Source of the DNA: JAJVID01 sp035275345
GTDB taxonomy: Bacteria > Acidobacteriota > Blastocatellia > RBC074
NCBI GenBank assembly: GCA_035275345.1
Contig: DATEMY010000364.1
Coordinates: 1-64,000 of the forward strand
Length of the DNA stretch: 64,000 bases
Direction of reading: 5' to 3'
Shown: in pieces, positions 34,274 to 43,684 of the stretch
How the letters are laid out: each line of letters starts with the position of its first letter
Numbering within the stretch: the stretch's first letter is position 1
Made by a program: the position numbers and the translations under genes
The notes under the pieces: generated by a model
What the model was told of the DNA's origin: nothing
Seen by the model: only the letters and a program-made list of their open reading frames with translations
Database searches by the model: none

Positions 34274-35509
34274 TCAAACCCGCGCAACCGCGCCGTCGCT
34301 GTTCAACACGACGCGTTTCTGCTGCCTGAGCGCCAGGTTGGCCAGATGCGGCCCGGTCACCGCGTTGTGGCCGACCTCGACCGGAGCGTTCGGCTCCTGC
34401 CGTGATTTGACGCAATCGAGAAAGTTTTTGACGTGTGGTTCGGTCGGGATGCCGCCCTTGTATTCGTGTATCGGGGCGGGCGGAATATCGGGACGGCGCC
34501 AGGGCTCCGGGTAGACTCGATAGCCGTCATCATCAAGCACCATCGTGGCCTTCTTGCCCTGCAGGAAAATCTTCCAACTGTCTTCGTACGAATTGCCGTA
34601 ACAGAGCGTCCAGGTGGCCAGAAAGGACGGATATTCAAAGACTGCGCTGAACGTGTCGGGCACGTCTCCGCCTTTGTGAACGTAGATCGCGCCCTGGCAG
34701 ACGGCGGACACCGGAGGTTTTCCCTGGTTGCAGAACCATTGGATCACGTCCATCAGGTGCGTGCCCTGGTCGGTCATATGGCCGCCGTTGTAATCCGAAA
34801 AGTTACGCCAGAATAAGAACCGCCGTTCGTCGAGCGGGTAGCGTTTCTTCGCCGGTCCTTGAAAACGCTCCCAATCGAGCTTGCCTTCTAGCGAAGGTTT
34901 CTGCGGCATCGGCCTGCGGTTCCAAAACCACTGAGCGCGAGCCATGACGATCTCGCCAAGCGCGCCGTCATCAAGGAGCTTCTTCGCGCCGCGCACGGCT
35001 TCGGAACTTCGGCGCTGCATTCCCACCTGGACGATCTGTTTTGTGGCGCGCACGCCTTTGACCATCCTGGCGCCCTGTTCGATCGAATACGAAAAAGGCT
35101 TTTCGGTGTAAACGTCTTTGCCAGCCGCAACCGCGTCGAGCAGGATGTTGGCGTGCCAATGATCCGGCGTGGCGTTGAGCACGGCGACCACATCTTTATT
35201 GGCCAGCAGTTCCTTGTAATCCATCGTCGACCTGGCGCCTTCGCGCGCGAGCTTCAACGCGGCGTTGATGTTCGGTTCATAAACGTCGCAAACATGGATG
35301 AATTCGCAGGCCTGCGAAAACCTGTTGAATGACCCCATCACGCTTCGGCCGCGGCCTCCTGATCCGATGACGCCGAGTTGAATCCGTTCATTCGCCCCGA
35401 TGACGCGCGCGTAAGATTTCGCCGTGAGCAGTCCCGCCCCGGCCAGTCCCGCGCCAGCGTTGGCGATGAAGCGCCTGCGACCGGGATGCTTTGAAGTATT
35501 CTCGGGCAT
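34274..35509 (-). CDS. Tat-exported Gfo/Idh/MocA-family oxidoreductase
   Basis: Protein of 411 residues with GGAGG just before the ATG. The twin-arginine signal GRRRFIANAGAGLAGAGLL indicates folded export with cofactor. The Rossmann part begins IQLGVIGSGGRGRSVM, and the family signature EKPFSYSIEQG contains the conserved Lys of the E-K-P motif. The members oxidise or epimerise sugars and cyclitols with NAD(P); Tat-exported forms are frequent in planctomycetes and acidobacteria and usually keep their cofactor bound. The substrate is unknown. It is downstream of rtcA on the same strand but separated by 237 bases containing a large inverted repeat. Confidence 0.85.
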   Translation of the reverse strand: MPENTSKHPGRRRFIANAGAGLAGAGLLTAKSYARVIGANERIQLGVIGSGGRGRSVMGSFNRFSQACEFIHVCDVYEPNINAALKLAREGARSTMDYKELLANKDVVAVLNATPDHWHANILLDAVAAGKDVYTEKPFSYSIEQGARMVKGVRATKQIVQVGMQRRSSEAVRGAKKLLDDGALGEIVMARAQWFWNRRPMPQKPSLEGKLDWERFQGPAKKRYPLDERRFLFWRNFSDYNGGHMTDQGTHLMDVIQWFCNQGKPPVSAVCQGAIYVHKGGDVPDTFSAVFEYPSFLATWTLCYGNSYEDSWKIFLQGKKATMVLDDDGYRVYPEPWRRPDIPPAPIHEYKGGIPTEPHVKNFLDCVKSRQEPNAPVEVGHNAVTGPHLANLALRQQKRVVLNSDGAVARV

Positions 35510-35630
35510 AAGCTCCTCCGTTTTCGGTTGTTAACTGTTATTGTGAAAGATGGGGCGAGAATAAGGAATCGGCGGGAGAAAGGCAAATTCCGGGAGAGCC
35601 AGAGCGGTTTACGATTGCGTGTGTGGCCAC

Positions 35631-35723
35631 AACCACGGGGGGCGCGGGGATCACGGGGGTAAAACAAGAGGAGCGATGATTTTTTCACTTCCTTCCCCCC
35701 GTGATCCCCGCCCCCCCGTGGTT
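35631..35723. repeat. long G/C-run inverted repeat, about 28-bp arms
   Basis: Arm 35631-35659 (AACCACGGGGGG...) pairs with 35695-35723 over about 28 positions with one slip, around a 35-base AT-rich loop. It lies between rtcA and the Gfo/Idh/MocA gene on the minus strand. The G-run arms may also form G-quadruplexes. Confidence 0.8.
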
Positions 35724-35746
35724 ATTCGCTGCATTTCATTCCCGCG

Positions 35747-36772
35747 CTACTTCGCCTCGATCTTCCAGCTTCGATTGGTTAACTGTTCGGCTCGGATTTC
35801 GACCTCGAGAAATTTTCGGATGATTTCGATGTTGGTCGTGGTGTGGCGCGAGGGCGGAACGGTGATGAACGACCCGCCGCGGGCCAGAGCCATCGGCAGC
35901 AGCAACTGATCGGCCAGATATTCGCCGACTGGCACATCGCTCGCCAGATAACGTCGCGCCGCTAACACGGCCTGATCCGCCACAGCTTCGGCTGCGACCC
36001 CACGCTCGCCGAATCCAGTGAAGACTTCGGCGCAATTTTCGCTCTCGATTTCGAGCGTGATAATGTTACCCGGGCCGTGCGAATTCGTAACCGATTCCGC
36101 TTTCAGCCATTTCTGCGGCCACGAAAGCTTCCTGTGAACCACGCCCAGTTCGCGTTCGGCGATGCTGCGCGGCAGATGGGCCACCAATGCCTTCGCGCGA
36201 CGGTCGAGTATTTTGCCGCGTTCATTCAGCTCGATCGGATCAAGCCTCTTCGCCGGCTTGATTGTGACCTCGACGCGGCCTCCGCCCGCCGGGTAGAAGC
36301 CGTAGCGTTCGAGCCTGGCTTCGACTCGCGCGCCCATGCGTTCGAGCAGCGGCAGGAACGCCAGCGCCAAAAAATCGAAAGGCGGCGCGAAAGGATTGTG
36401 CGTACCGCCTTCAATCGTCAGATGCGTTTGTTGATCCGGGTCGCCGGAGGCCAGCAGCGCGGGTAGGATAGTTTGCAGCACGAGGGTTGCGCTGCCCGCC
36501 GTTCCGACCGCGAACTGATAATCGCCGTGCGCGATACTGCCTGGCGTAAATGTGAGTTGCGTCGAGCTGATGTTCGCGCCGGATACTTCGGCTTGACCGA
36601 TCTTCGCAGCGGCTTTCACGGCCGTCAAATGCTGCCGCAGCAATCCGGGATTCCTACGGCCGGCGCGAATCTTCTCGATTCGGAAAGGCTGGCCGGTAAT
36701 GAGCGAAAGACCCAGCGCGGTGCGTAATATCTGGCCGCCGCCCTCTCCGAATGAACCGTCGATTGTGATCAT
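35747..36772 (-). CDS. rtcA: RNA 3'-terminal phosphate cyclase
   Basis: Protein of 341 residues, close to the 338 of the E. coli enzyme. The start at 36772 opens with the family signature MITIDGSFGEGGGQILRTAL, and the catalytic histidine that is adenylylated is His310 in SRHTTTNIEII. RtcA uses ATP to convert RNA 3'-phosphate ends to 2',3'-cyclic phosphates during RNA repair or processing. In many bacteria it is paired with the ligase RtcB and the regulator RtcR; neither is present in the window. It starts seven bases after the stop of a small exported protein gene, probably by operon chance. Confidence 0.95.
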   Translation of the reverse strand: MITIDGSFGEGGGQILRTALGLSLITGQPFRIEKIRAGRRNPGLLRQHLTAVKAAAKIGQAEVSGANISSTQLTFTPGSIAHGDYQFAVGTAGSATLVLQTILPALLASGDPDQQTHLTIEGGTHNPFAPPFDFLALAFLPLLERMGARVEARLERYGFYPAGGGRVEVTIKPAKRLDPIELNERGKILDRRAKALVAHLPRSIAERELGVVHRKLSWPQKWLKAESVTNSHGPGNIITLEIESENCAEVFTGFGERGVAAEAVADQAVLAARRYLASDVPVGEYLADQLLLPMALARGGSFITVPPSRHTTTNIEIIRKFLEVEIRAEQLTNRSWKIEAK

Positions 36773-36779
36773 TACCGTG

Positions 36780-37187
36780 TCATTTCCTGGCGGCTGTGAA
36801 CGTCCCCTTCTCGACCTCTTCGCCACTGGCTTTGGCGCGGATCGAATAGTCGCCCTTGATTGATTTCCCTTGGATCAAGCTCTGCAGCGTCACTTCAACA
36901 CCTCCATCGGGGGAGTCGAACTTTATTGTAAGTTTGGACGCCTTCGCGTCAATCAATTTGAATTGCGTTGTGTAGCCTTGACCCTGATCAGGGCTGGCCG
37001 TGAGCGTTCCAGAGAGCTTCCCCGCGGCGTCTTTCTTGATTGTCATTTCAAATTTGCCTGCGCTGCTTCCGGTCCAGCTCCCGGACCAGGTTCCAGCGGC
37101 GTTGGCGCCCGACCGGGACTGACCGTAAGCAATATAGCCAACGAAGATTATTAAAACGATTAACGAAGCGGACGTTGTTTGGCGCAT
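36780..37187 (-). CDS. small exported beta-rich protein of unknown function
   Basis: Protein of 135 residues; GGGAGG precedes the ATG at 37187 and a signal peptide follows (ASLIVLIIFVGYIAYGQ). The mature part is short and beta-rich, with GTWSGSWTGSSAGKFEMTI and GKLSGTLTASP, a pattern seen in many small exported proteins that may bind lipid or polymer. No catalytic residues are evident. It is cotranscribed with rtcA but has no evident link with RNA repair. Confidence 0.65.
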   Translation of the reverse strand: MRQTTSASLIVLIIFVGYIAYGQSRSGANAAGTWSGSWTGSSAGKFEMTIKKDAAGKLSGTLTASPDQGQGYTTQFKLIDAKASKLTIKFDSPDGGVEVTLQSLIQGKSIKGDYSIRAKASGEEVEKGTFTAARK

Positions 37188-37448
37188 ATTTTCCTCCCGA
37201 GAAATGTGATGGTTCATCGGATAATACGATAGGCCGCCAGAAACAGAGCGCATTTTTTTTCGACCTTTGCAAGTGGGGCGGGAAGGGAAGCGATCTCGGT
37301 TGGAATTATTTTCGCCGCCTGAAAAGCCTGGAGACGGACTCTACAAATCACCGATAATGCGCCATACTTGCCTCCTTTTTTCCTGGCGGATTTTCCAATA
37401 CGCAATGTTTAACCACAACCTGGAAACAAATAACCGAAGGGAACAAAA
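37188..37448. other. divergent promoter region
   Basis: About 260 bases between divergent genes at 37187 and 37449. No gene or notable repeat is seen. GAAGGGAAC precedes the M28 peptidase start. Confidence 0.4.
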
Positions 37449-39167
37449 ATGAAAAAGCGGATTATTTTCCATGGCGCATTGATCGCTTGTGTGACAATCG
37501 CTTTGGCCTGCGCGACCGACACGGCAAAAAACAACCTCGCCCCGGCGGCGCCCGCTGAAATAAAGCCCGCGCTCGACAGCGTCACGAGCGACGATCTGCT
37601 TCGACATATCAAAACGCTCGCATCGGATGAATACGAGGGGCGCGCGCCTGGCACGAAAGGCGAGGAATTGACAGTCAACTATCTGACCGAGCAGTTCAAG
37701 CGTCTTGGGCTCAAGCCAGGCAATCCTGACGGGAGCTACGCGCAGAAAGTTCCGCTCATCGGTTTCACGCCTCAACCTTCGGTGTCATTCAGCGTAGGCG
37801 GCAAGCTGATGCCCATCCCGACTGAAGATTATCTGGCGCGCTCTCAAAGCTACACTCCCGAGACCAAGGTCGAAAATTCGGACATGGTCTTCGTCGGTTA
37901 TGGCGTCGTCGCTCCCGAATATGGCTGGGACGATTTCAAAGGCGTGGATGTCAAAGGCAAGACGATCGTCATGCTCATCAACGACCCGGCGATCCCGGAC
38001 CCCGCTGATCCGAAAAAGCTCGACGAGAAAATGTTCAAAGGCAAAGCGATGACCTACTACGGCCGCTGGACGTACAAATACGAGATTGCCGCGGAGAAGG
38101 GAGCGGCGGCTGCGATCATCGTCCACGAGACCGGCCCCGCGGGTTATCCGTTCATTGCGTTAGCCAGTTGGCGGCAGGAGAATTTCGGCATCAAGACGCA
38201 GGATAAAAATAAGAGTATAAGCCGTGTCGCCGTCGAATCGTGGATCACGGATGATAGGGCGAAAAAGCTCTTCGAGGCCGCCGGTCAGGATTTTGACGCT
38301 TTGAAGAAGGCGGCTCTGAGCAAAGACTTCAAGCCCGCGCCGCTTAACGCCAAGGCCAACTTCACGATCAGGACCACACTGCGCGAAGTCGCTTCGACCA
38401 ACGTGATCGCCAAACTGGAAGGCTCGGATGAGAAACTCAAAGATGAATATGTGATCTACAGCGCGCACTGGGATCATATGGGGCGGAACCCGAAATTGGA
38501 GGGCGACCAGATCTTCAACGGCGCGCTCGACAACGCGTCGGGCACGTCCGGTCTGCTCGAACTCGCCGAGGCTTTTTCGAAGCTGAACCCCGCGCCCAAA
38601 CGTTCGATCCTGTTCCTGGCCGTGACGGCGGAGGAGAAGGGGCTGCTGGGCGCGAAATTCTACGCCGAAAATCCGCTCTACCCGCACGAACGCACGTTGG
38701 CCAACATCAATATGGACGGACTCAACCAGTGGGGGCGCACCAGAGACGTGGTGATTATCGGTTTCGGCAATTCGACGCTCGACGATACCCTCGTCGAGAT
38801 GGCGTCGGCTCAGGGACGCGTAGTCAAACCTGACGCCGAGCCGGAGAAGGGATTCTTCTATCGCTCCGATCACTTTGAATTCGCCAAGCAGGGCGTGCCG
38901 GCGCTCTACACCGATGACGGAACTGATTTCATCGGCAAGCCTGAAGGCTACGGCATGCAGAAGCGCAAGGAATACACCTCGCGCGATTATCACAATGTTT
39001 CTGACGATGTGAAGCCGGATTGGGATCTGTCCGGCGCCGCCGAAGATTTACGACTGCTCTTCCAGGTCGGTCACCGTGTGGCGCAAGGCGAGAAATGGCC
39101 GGAGTGGAAACCGGGTACGGAGTTCAAAGCGCGGCGCGATGAGGCGCTTAAACGGGCCAAGGCTTGA
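37449..39167 (+). CDS. M28-family zinc aminopeptidase lipoprotein with PA domain
   Basis: Protein of 572 residues. The signal ends in a lipobox-like ALAC, so a lipoprotein is likely. An inserted PA-type domain spans about 100-260. M28 zinc ligands are visible in order: YSAHWDHMG (His), GALDNASGTSG (bridging Asp), TAEEKGLLG (catalytic Glu and Glu ligand), NMDGLNQ (Asp) and YRSDHFEFAK (last His). All are present, so an active exopeptidase is expected outside the cytoplasmic membrane. The family includes aminopeptidases and carboxypeptidases; substrate is not predictable. It stands alone. Confidence 0.9.
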   Translation: MKKRIIFHGALIACVTIALACATDTAKNNLAPAAPAEIKPALDSVTSDDLLRHIKTLASDEYEGRAPGTKGEELTVNYLTEQFKRLGLKPGNPDGSYAQKVPLIGFTPQPSVSFSVGGKLMPIPTEDYLARSQSYTPETKVENSDMVFVGYGVVAPEYGWDDFKGVDVKGKTIVMLINDPAIPDPADPKKLDEKMFKGKAMTYYGRWTYKYEIAAEKGAAAAIIVHETGPAGYPFIALASWRQENFGIKTQDKNKSISRVAVESWITDDRAKKLFEAAGQDFDALKKAALSKDFKPAPLNAKANFTIRTTLREVASTNVIAKLEGSDEKLKDEYVIYSAHWDHMGRNPKLEGDQIFNGALDNASGTSGLLELAEAFSKLNPAPKRSILFLAVTAEEKGLLGAKFYAENPLYPHERTLANINMDGLNQWGRTRDVVIIGFGNSTLDDTLVEMASAQGRVVKPDAEPEKGFFYRSDHFEFAKQGVPALYTDDGTDFIGKPEGYGMQKRKEYTSRDYHNVSDDVKPDWDLSGAAEDLRLLFQVGHRVAQGEKWPEWKPGTEFKARRDEALKRAKA

Positions 39168-39236
39168 GGATGAGCGGGAATGAGTCCCGACGCTGGCGAA
39201 TCCATAACTCAAGTTCTTTGAAGAGAGGGCAAAAAA

Positions 39237-40538
39237 ATGAGTGAAGACATTACGACCAATGTGGTGAACGAAGTTGCGGTGACAATCATTGACGCTGACC
39301 GCGCGATGCACGACGCAATGCCCACGGGAATGGCTGATGTCGTATTGGCCGCCCTGACCGCCGAACCGGAGACGCTGGAGGAATTGGAAGTGGCTGTCGG
39401 GCGTTATGACAGGCCGGTCGTCAATCACGGCTTTCTGAAACATTTGAATAGCGGCGTGAGTGAAAAGCCGTGGGACGCCGGCCTGATCATCGTTGATCTT
39501 CCCGCTCGGTTGATCGTCGCCGCGACCGAGCCTGCGCTCTACGAACCCGACGTCCACGGGTTTGCGCTCTATTGCCCCGATCCGCCGCCTGATTCCTCTG
39601 AAGTCTCCGAGGAAGATCTCGTTTGGCTTCCCTTTCGGCTTTCTAAAGACTGGCTCTTGATCAGATCGCTCGAAGACTGGCGCGCCGTGTCAGAACAACG
39701 CCGCCGCGCGCGCGCCGGCATTCCGCTGTTCGACGCCCGCTCAGTTCTGTTCGGCAAAGTCTCTGAATTTATCGCCGGTCAATGCCGGGTGGCGCGGGGC
39801 GCGGGGATGGATGACCCGATTGCGGCTATTCACGAAGGATGGCTGATGACGCCGCGCGACGATCTGCGCGGACAGACGCCGCGTGAGGCGTTGTTGTCGG
39901 ACCTGGAGTACATTGACTGGGACATTGAATCGCGCGCCCGGCAATGGTCGTTCACGGGCCAATGCCCGGCGCCGTTGAAGCCGGATTCCATCGCGTATCG
40001 CTACGCCGGTTTCGGAACACACAGCAACGTGGTCTACTTCGATCTGCTGCGCTTTCTGTTACGCGAATGCTGGGAGCGGATGGACGCCGATCCGTCTGCG
40101 GCCCTTTCTGATGTGGTCGCGCAACTGGAAAGACTGAGGGATGAATGGATGAAGGAATGCGGAGATTTCAACCACTCCCACGGATGGATCATGGAGCAGG
40201 AGCGATTGCGCATCCCAGTCACAGCGTCTCCCCAGGAAGTGTTGATGGATCCTGATTGTGATATGTGCCAATGGGCCGCCGACCCGGATTTCGGCCCAAC
40301 CTTCTGGCGTCTGGACGGAAGCGAGATGGATCTCGAAAACAACTGGGTCTTCTCCTTCCATCTCACGCGTGAATCCTGGGAGGCTGAACGACGCAAGTGG
40401 GAGGAGCATCGTCGCAAGTTTAATGAAGAGCAGTCCCAACGTCGCGCCGAAATCGAATGGGCCGGCGGCGCGCGGATTTTCGATGATAGAAAGGCGACGG
40501 AGGAAAACGACGAAGACGATGCGCCCTTTCGAAGTTGA
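39237..40538 (+). CDS. large hypothetical protein, unknown family
   Basis: Protein of 433 residues with AGAGGG upstream and no signal peptide or membrane span. It is acidic and rich in Trp. A conserved-looking middle stretch (AAIHEGWLMTPRDDLRGQTPREALL) is followed by a helical C-terminal half, with MCQWAADPDFGPTFWRLDG near the end. I recognise no catalytic motif. Codon use and composition match the neighbours, so it is probably resident. A cytoplasmic protein is inferred. It lies 69 bases after the M28 peptidase gene with a separate role likely. Confidence 0.6.
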   Translation: MSEDITTNVVNEVAVTIIDADRAMHDAMPTGMADVVLAALTAEPETLEELEVAVGRYDRPVVNHGFLKHLNSGVSEKPWDAGLIIVDLPARLIVAATEPALYEPDVHGFALYCPDPPPDSSEVSEEDLVWLPFRLSKDWLLIRSLEDWRAVSEQRRRARAGIPLFDARSVLFGKVSEFIAGQCRVARGAGMDDPIAAIHEGWLMTPRDDLRGQTPREALLSDLEYIDWDIESRARQWSFTGQCPAPLKPDSIAYRYAGFGTHSNVVYFDLLRFLLRECWERMDADPSAALSDVVAQLERLRDEWMKECGDFNHSHGWIMEQERLRIPVTASPQEVLMDPDCDMCQWAADPDFGPTFWRLDGSEMDLENNWVFSFHLTRESWEAERRKWEEHRRKFNEEQSQRRAEIEWAGGARIFDDRKATEENDEDDAPFRS

Positions 40539-40628
40539 TACGCGATCATAGTAAAAAAACGCCATAATTGAACACATCCTTCAACCGCCGGATTATTCCG
40601 ACAATCGCAATGGAAATTTGGCGCCCCG

Positions 40629-41339
40629 TTGACGGGGGCGTTCCACCTCTCAGAGCCATCCCATTCCTTATTACATGCGAAGATTCAGGATGAAATGACG
40701 GCCCAGACAGCGGCTTACGAGTTTTGCGGCTACATCGGCGGCAGGGAAGCCGAGTTCGGGAACGGCATCGCCGTGGACGGCGCTGGCAATATGTATGTGG
40801 CAGGCTGGACCACATCGAATGAGACGAGCTTTCCGGTGAGAGTCGGACCTGATTTGACTTTTAACGGCGCCTCTCCAGCCATTCCCGACGCATTCGTGGC
40901 CAGGGTGAAGGCTGATGGCTCAGGATTGGAATATTGCGGCTACATCGGAGGCAGCGACACCGATCAGGGATTCTCTATTGCGATTGACAATTTGGGCGCC
41001 GCCTATGTCACCGGATCCACACGCTCCACTGAGGCCACATTCCCGGCCGTCTCCGGGCCGGACCTGACTTATAACGGCGGATCCGATGACGCATTTGTGG
41101 CGAAGGTGAAGGCTGATGGCGCAGGTTTGGAATATTGCGGAAGCGGTCTCTCGGCGGTGAGAGCCAGGATCGGAGGCGTGGACGCCACGGTCTCCTTTGC
41201 TGGAGCGCAGGGCGATTTCGTCGGCCTCGATCAAGTCAATGTTGGTTTGCCTCGCAGCCTTGCCGGGCGGGGCGCCGTGGATATCGTTTTGATGGCGGAT
41301 GGAGTAACGGCCAATACAGTGACAGCCAGAGTCAAGTGA
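40629..41339 (+). pseudogene. remnant of SBBP beta-propeller / TIGR03437 protein
   Basis: The frame has two SBBP propeller repeats (CGYIGGREAEFGNGIAVDG and CGYIGGSDTDQGFSIAIDN). It then jumps without linker to a TIGR03437-like C-terminal domain (VRARIGGVDATVSFAGAQGD then GLDQVNVGLPRSLAGRG). There is no signal peptide and no clear ribosome site, while intact homologues are exported and several times longer. I infer loss of the 5' end and of the middle, leaving the frame open by chance or selection. It could still be transcribed. It converges with the glycosyltransferase gene at 41348, eight bases away. Confidence 0.65.
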
Positions 41340-41347
41340 CAAAGGGC

Positions 41348-42856
41348 TTATGGCGCCTTGTATCTATCGGTCTCGATTTGCCAGAGGCTGATTTGACGAT
41401 GCATTCCCAGCCTGGTCCATTTTCCAGGGAACCGTTTCTGCGCCTCTTCGACCTCCTGCGACAGGAGCAATGCGTACCACTGGTACCCCTTCTCCGCCGC
41501 GCGGGCCTGGAGCGTTTGCAACTGATCCGCTCCGACTCTTTCAAAGCGCACGATGGGCCGGCCCAAATAAAACTTGATCGCGCCGCTCATTTCCGTCGCA
41601 ATCAGCAGCGTCTGTTTTGGAATGAGGCGGTCTGATTGCCGGAGGAAATCGGTCTGAGCCGATTGCAGCGCCGCGACTCTGAGCAAGTAAAATCGCTCGA
41701 CGCTCTGCCGCTCGAAACCGAGCACGACGCCGATCAGGATGATTGCCGTCGCCAGTCGCAACCAAACGCCCCATCCCTTCGCGACGGAGCGTTCAATCAG
41801 CTTGCCGAGGTCTCTGACGACCAGCAGAGTTCCGAGAATCAACGCCGGCATTCCGGGCAGCAGGAACCGTGTGTACCACCACTCCGCATAATGGAAGTAG
41901 CAGGAATAGAACAGCAGAAAGACTCCGAACCAGGAGATGAGCAACGCGCGGTCTCTGAGCTTCACGTTTCGATTAAGCGCCACGGCTAACCAGCCGAGCA
42001 GAGGCAGCGGGCTCATTGTCACTGTCAGCCAGAAGATGTAGTGGCGGAAACGAATCGGGAAATTTCCCAACGTCACCAGGTCCTGAAGTCCCAAGGCTCC
42101 GTACCCGGTCATGAGCGGATGTCCGTAAGCGGCGGTGTTGTACGCGCAGAAGACGCCGGCGAAGGGCAGTCCTCCCAGCAAGAAGAGCAGCAGCGTCCTG
42201 GGGCTTAATCGAATACTGAAGAGAATCGGGATCAGCAAGAGAATGCTGGTGGGGCGCACGAGGAAAGCCAGGCCGAATGCGGCTCCGGCCCCCAATCCCC
42301 ACGCCGCGCGGCTCCGCGAGCGCAGCGCGGTCAGGATCGCCGCCAGAGACCAGAACGTGGCCAATCCATCGCTCATCGGCTGGATCGCGTGCAGGCAAAA
42401 GGTCGGATTCAATGCCAGCGCCGCGGCGCCTGCTATCGCCAACCCACGCGTCAGCCCCAACTCCACTCCAATCAGGTAAATCAACGCCAGACTCAGCGCG
42501 GCGGCCAGAGGGCTGACTAGAAATGGTCCGTACTTCCAGCCGAAGATCAATGCGCCGCCTGCCATGTGAAGCGGGTATCCAACCGGATAGATCGGCGACA
42601 GAGTGCGCGGCCGCGGGCCTGCCTCATAACCGAGCGGAGTAAGGTAATGGATATACTGATCCGGGAGTTCAAGCTCGTCGAGCGGCGGCGCCGGTTGCGC
42701 AATTCGGCCTTCGAGGAGCGACCGCGCCACATTGACGTACCCGGTCGGATCTGAACCCCATACCGAATAATACGCATGCCGGACTACCAGAAAACTATAG
42801 ATCAGCAGTCCGGCGCCAGCGGCGAACGCGCCAAATCGTGACAAGCGAAAGGTCAT
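41348..42856 (-). CDS. membrane glycosyltransferase of the PMT/ArnT (GT39/GT83) type
   Basis: Protein of 502 residues with about ten membrane spans. The first extracytoplasmic loop holds the acidic element SDPTGYVNVARSLLEGR (Asp equivalent to the catalytic Asp of ArnT/PMT), and a polar C-terminal part follows the last span. These enzymes move sugars from polyprenyl carriers to lipid or protein in the periplasm; donor and acceptor are unknown. The start ATG overlaps the stop of the preceding gene (ATGA), so translation is coupled to the NTF2-like protein. The gene ends eight bases from the convergent SBBP remnant. Confidence 0.8.
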   Translation of the reverse strand: MTFRLSRFGAFAAGAGLLIYSFLVVRHAYYSVWGSDPTGYVNVARSLLEGRIAQPAPPLDELELPDQYIHYLTPLGYEAGPRPRTLSPIYPVGYPLHMAGGALIFGWKYGPFLVSPLAAALSLALIYLIGVELGLTRGLAIAGAAALALNPTFCLHAIQPMSDGLATFWSLAAILTALRSRSRAAWGLGAGAAFGLAFLVRPTSILLLIPILFSIRLSPRTLLLFLLGGLPFAGVFCAYNTAAYGHPLMTGYGALGLQDLVTLGNFPIRFRHYIFWLTVTMSPLPLLGWLAVALNRNVKLRDRALLISWFGVFLLFYSCYFHYAEWWYTRFLLPGMPALILGTLLVVRDLGKLIERSVAKGWGVWLRLATAIILIGVVLGFERQSVERFYLLRVAALQSAQTDFLRQSDRLIPKQTLLIATEMSGAIKFYLGRPIVRFERVGADQLQTLQARAAEKGYQWYALLLSQEVEEAQKRFPGKWTRLGMHRQISLWQIETDRYKAP

Positions 42857-43464
42857 TCCTGTTTCTTGTTCGGGGAATAGGGCGGATCGTTCGGATTGTA
42901 GGGCTTGTGCGGATCGTGTGATTTGCCATCCACCGTGAAGATTTGCTCTCTTTCGTTCTCAACTTTTCTTTTTTTCCATCCTTCAGTCGTCTTAACCCAT
43001 GTTTCGGTTTGAAGAACACTGGAGAAAACATCGTGAATCTTACCGTCTCGTAACCTTTGCTTTCTGGGAAAGTATTGCCGCGCTTCAACAATGACTTCGT
43101 TTCCCTTCGCCGTTAAACTCTCAACAATGAGGCGCAGATCGCCGATTTCTACAAATTGCTGAGAGCCTCGCCGGATGTAATTCTTGATCGTTTCGTAATT
43201 CATTATCTGCCCGTCAGGCAGTATAGCGATAAAATCAGGCGAGATTATCGCAAGCATGGCCTCCACATCATTGTTTTTCATCGCCCGTACTCCCTCCGCA
43301 TAGATCGCCTCGAATTCTCTCCGCAGGGGCTTTGTCTTGTCTTTTATGATCGTCACGCCGCCTTTGTTCTTAACCTGGATCAGATCGTCCTGGGCGTAAA
43401 CGTTGAGCGCGGAAAAACACCCAATCATAAGCGTTATCGAGGCAGTAGACCATAACAGTTTCAT
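42853..43464 (-). CDS. exported NTF2-like (SnoaL/DUF4440 type) protein
   Basis: Protein of 203 residues from the ATG at 43464, which follows GAGGTGAT; a GTG nine bases upstream is less likely. A signal peptide (LLWSTASITLMIGCFSALNVYA) precedes an NTF2-like cone: YAEGVRAMKNNDVEAMLAIISPDFIAILPDGQIM. Its first two-thirds resembles DUF4440 domains that bind small ligands. The tail is Pro/Asn/His-rich. The gene overlaps the glycosyltransferase gene by four bases. A role as a binding or scaffolding protein is inferred; no enzyme site is clear. Confidence 0.75.
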   Translation of the reverse strand: MKLLWSTASITLMIGCFSALNVYAQDDLIQVKNKGGVTIIKDKTKPLRREFEAIYAEGVRAMKNNDVEAMLAIISPDFIAILPDGQIMNYETIKNYIRRGSQQFVEIGDLRLIVESLTAKGNEVIVEARQYFPRKQRLRDGKIHDVFSSVLQTETWVKTTEGWKKRKVENEREQIFTVDGKSHDPHKPYNPNDPPYSPNKKQE

Positions 43465-43490
43465 CACTATCACCTCAGAAAATAGCGGAC

Positions 43491-43550
43491 AGTGGGCAGT
43501 GGGTAGTGGATAGTGAGGAGTTCAAGACTACCCACTACCCACTACCCACT
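43491..43550. repeat. AGTGGGT-word inverted repeat
   Basis: Arm 43491-43514 is made of the words AGTGGGC, AGTGGGT and AGTGGAT. It pairs with 43527-43550 (ACTACCC words) with 22 of 24 positions matching. The same word set recurs as an inverted pair at 50965-51036, so this is a dispersed family. Confidence 0.8.
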
Positions 43551-43600
43551 TTCATCGTTTCAGATCGTAGCTCACGACCAGAAGGGGCCTGCGGAAAAAG

Positions 43601-43676
43601 TAGCGCAACCTGCCGAGGTTGCGCTGATTCGGCGAGGGACGAGTAGAGAAAGCCGCGTAACCTCGGCAGGTTGCGC
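43601..43676 (-). repeat. REP/BIME-like element, copy A
   Basis: TAGCGCAACCTGCC... opens the left arm (with the preceding G it reads GTAG), and 43603-43620 is the exact reverse complement of 43659-43676. Each arm is itself palindromic (GCGCAACCT with AGGTTGCGC). The loop holds GACGAGTAGAGAA at 43638-43650. The copy at 61396-61475 carries that loop word in reverse complement, so the two are one element in opposite orientations. GTAG-headed hairpins are the hallmark of REP sequences. Confidence 0.8.
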
Positions 43677-43684
43677 ATCGACGT

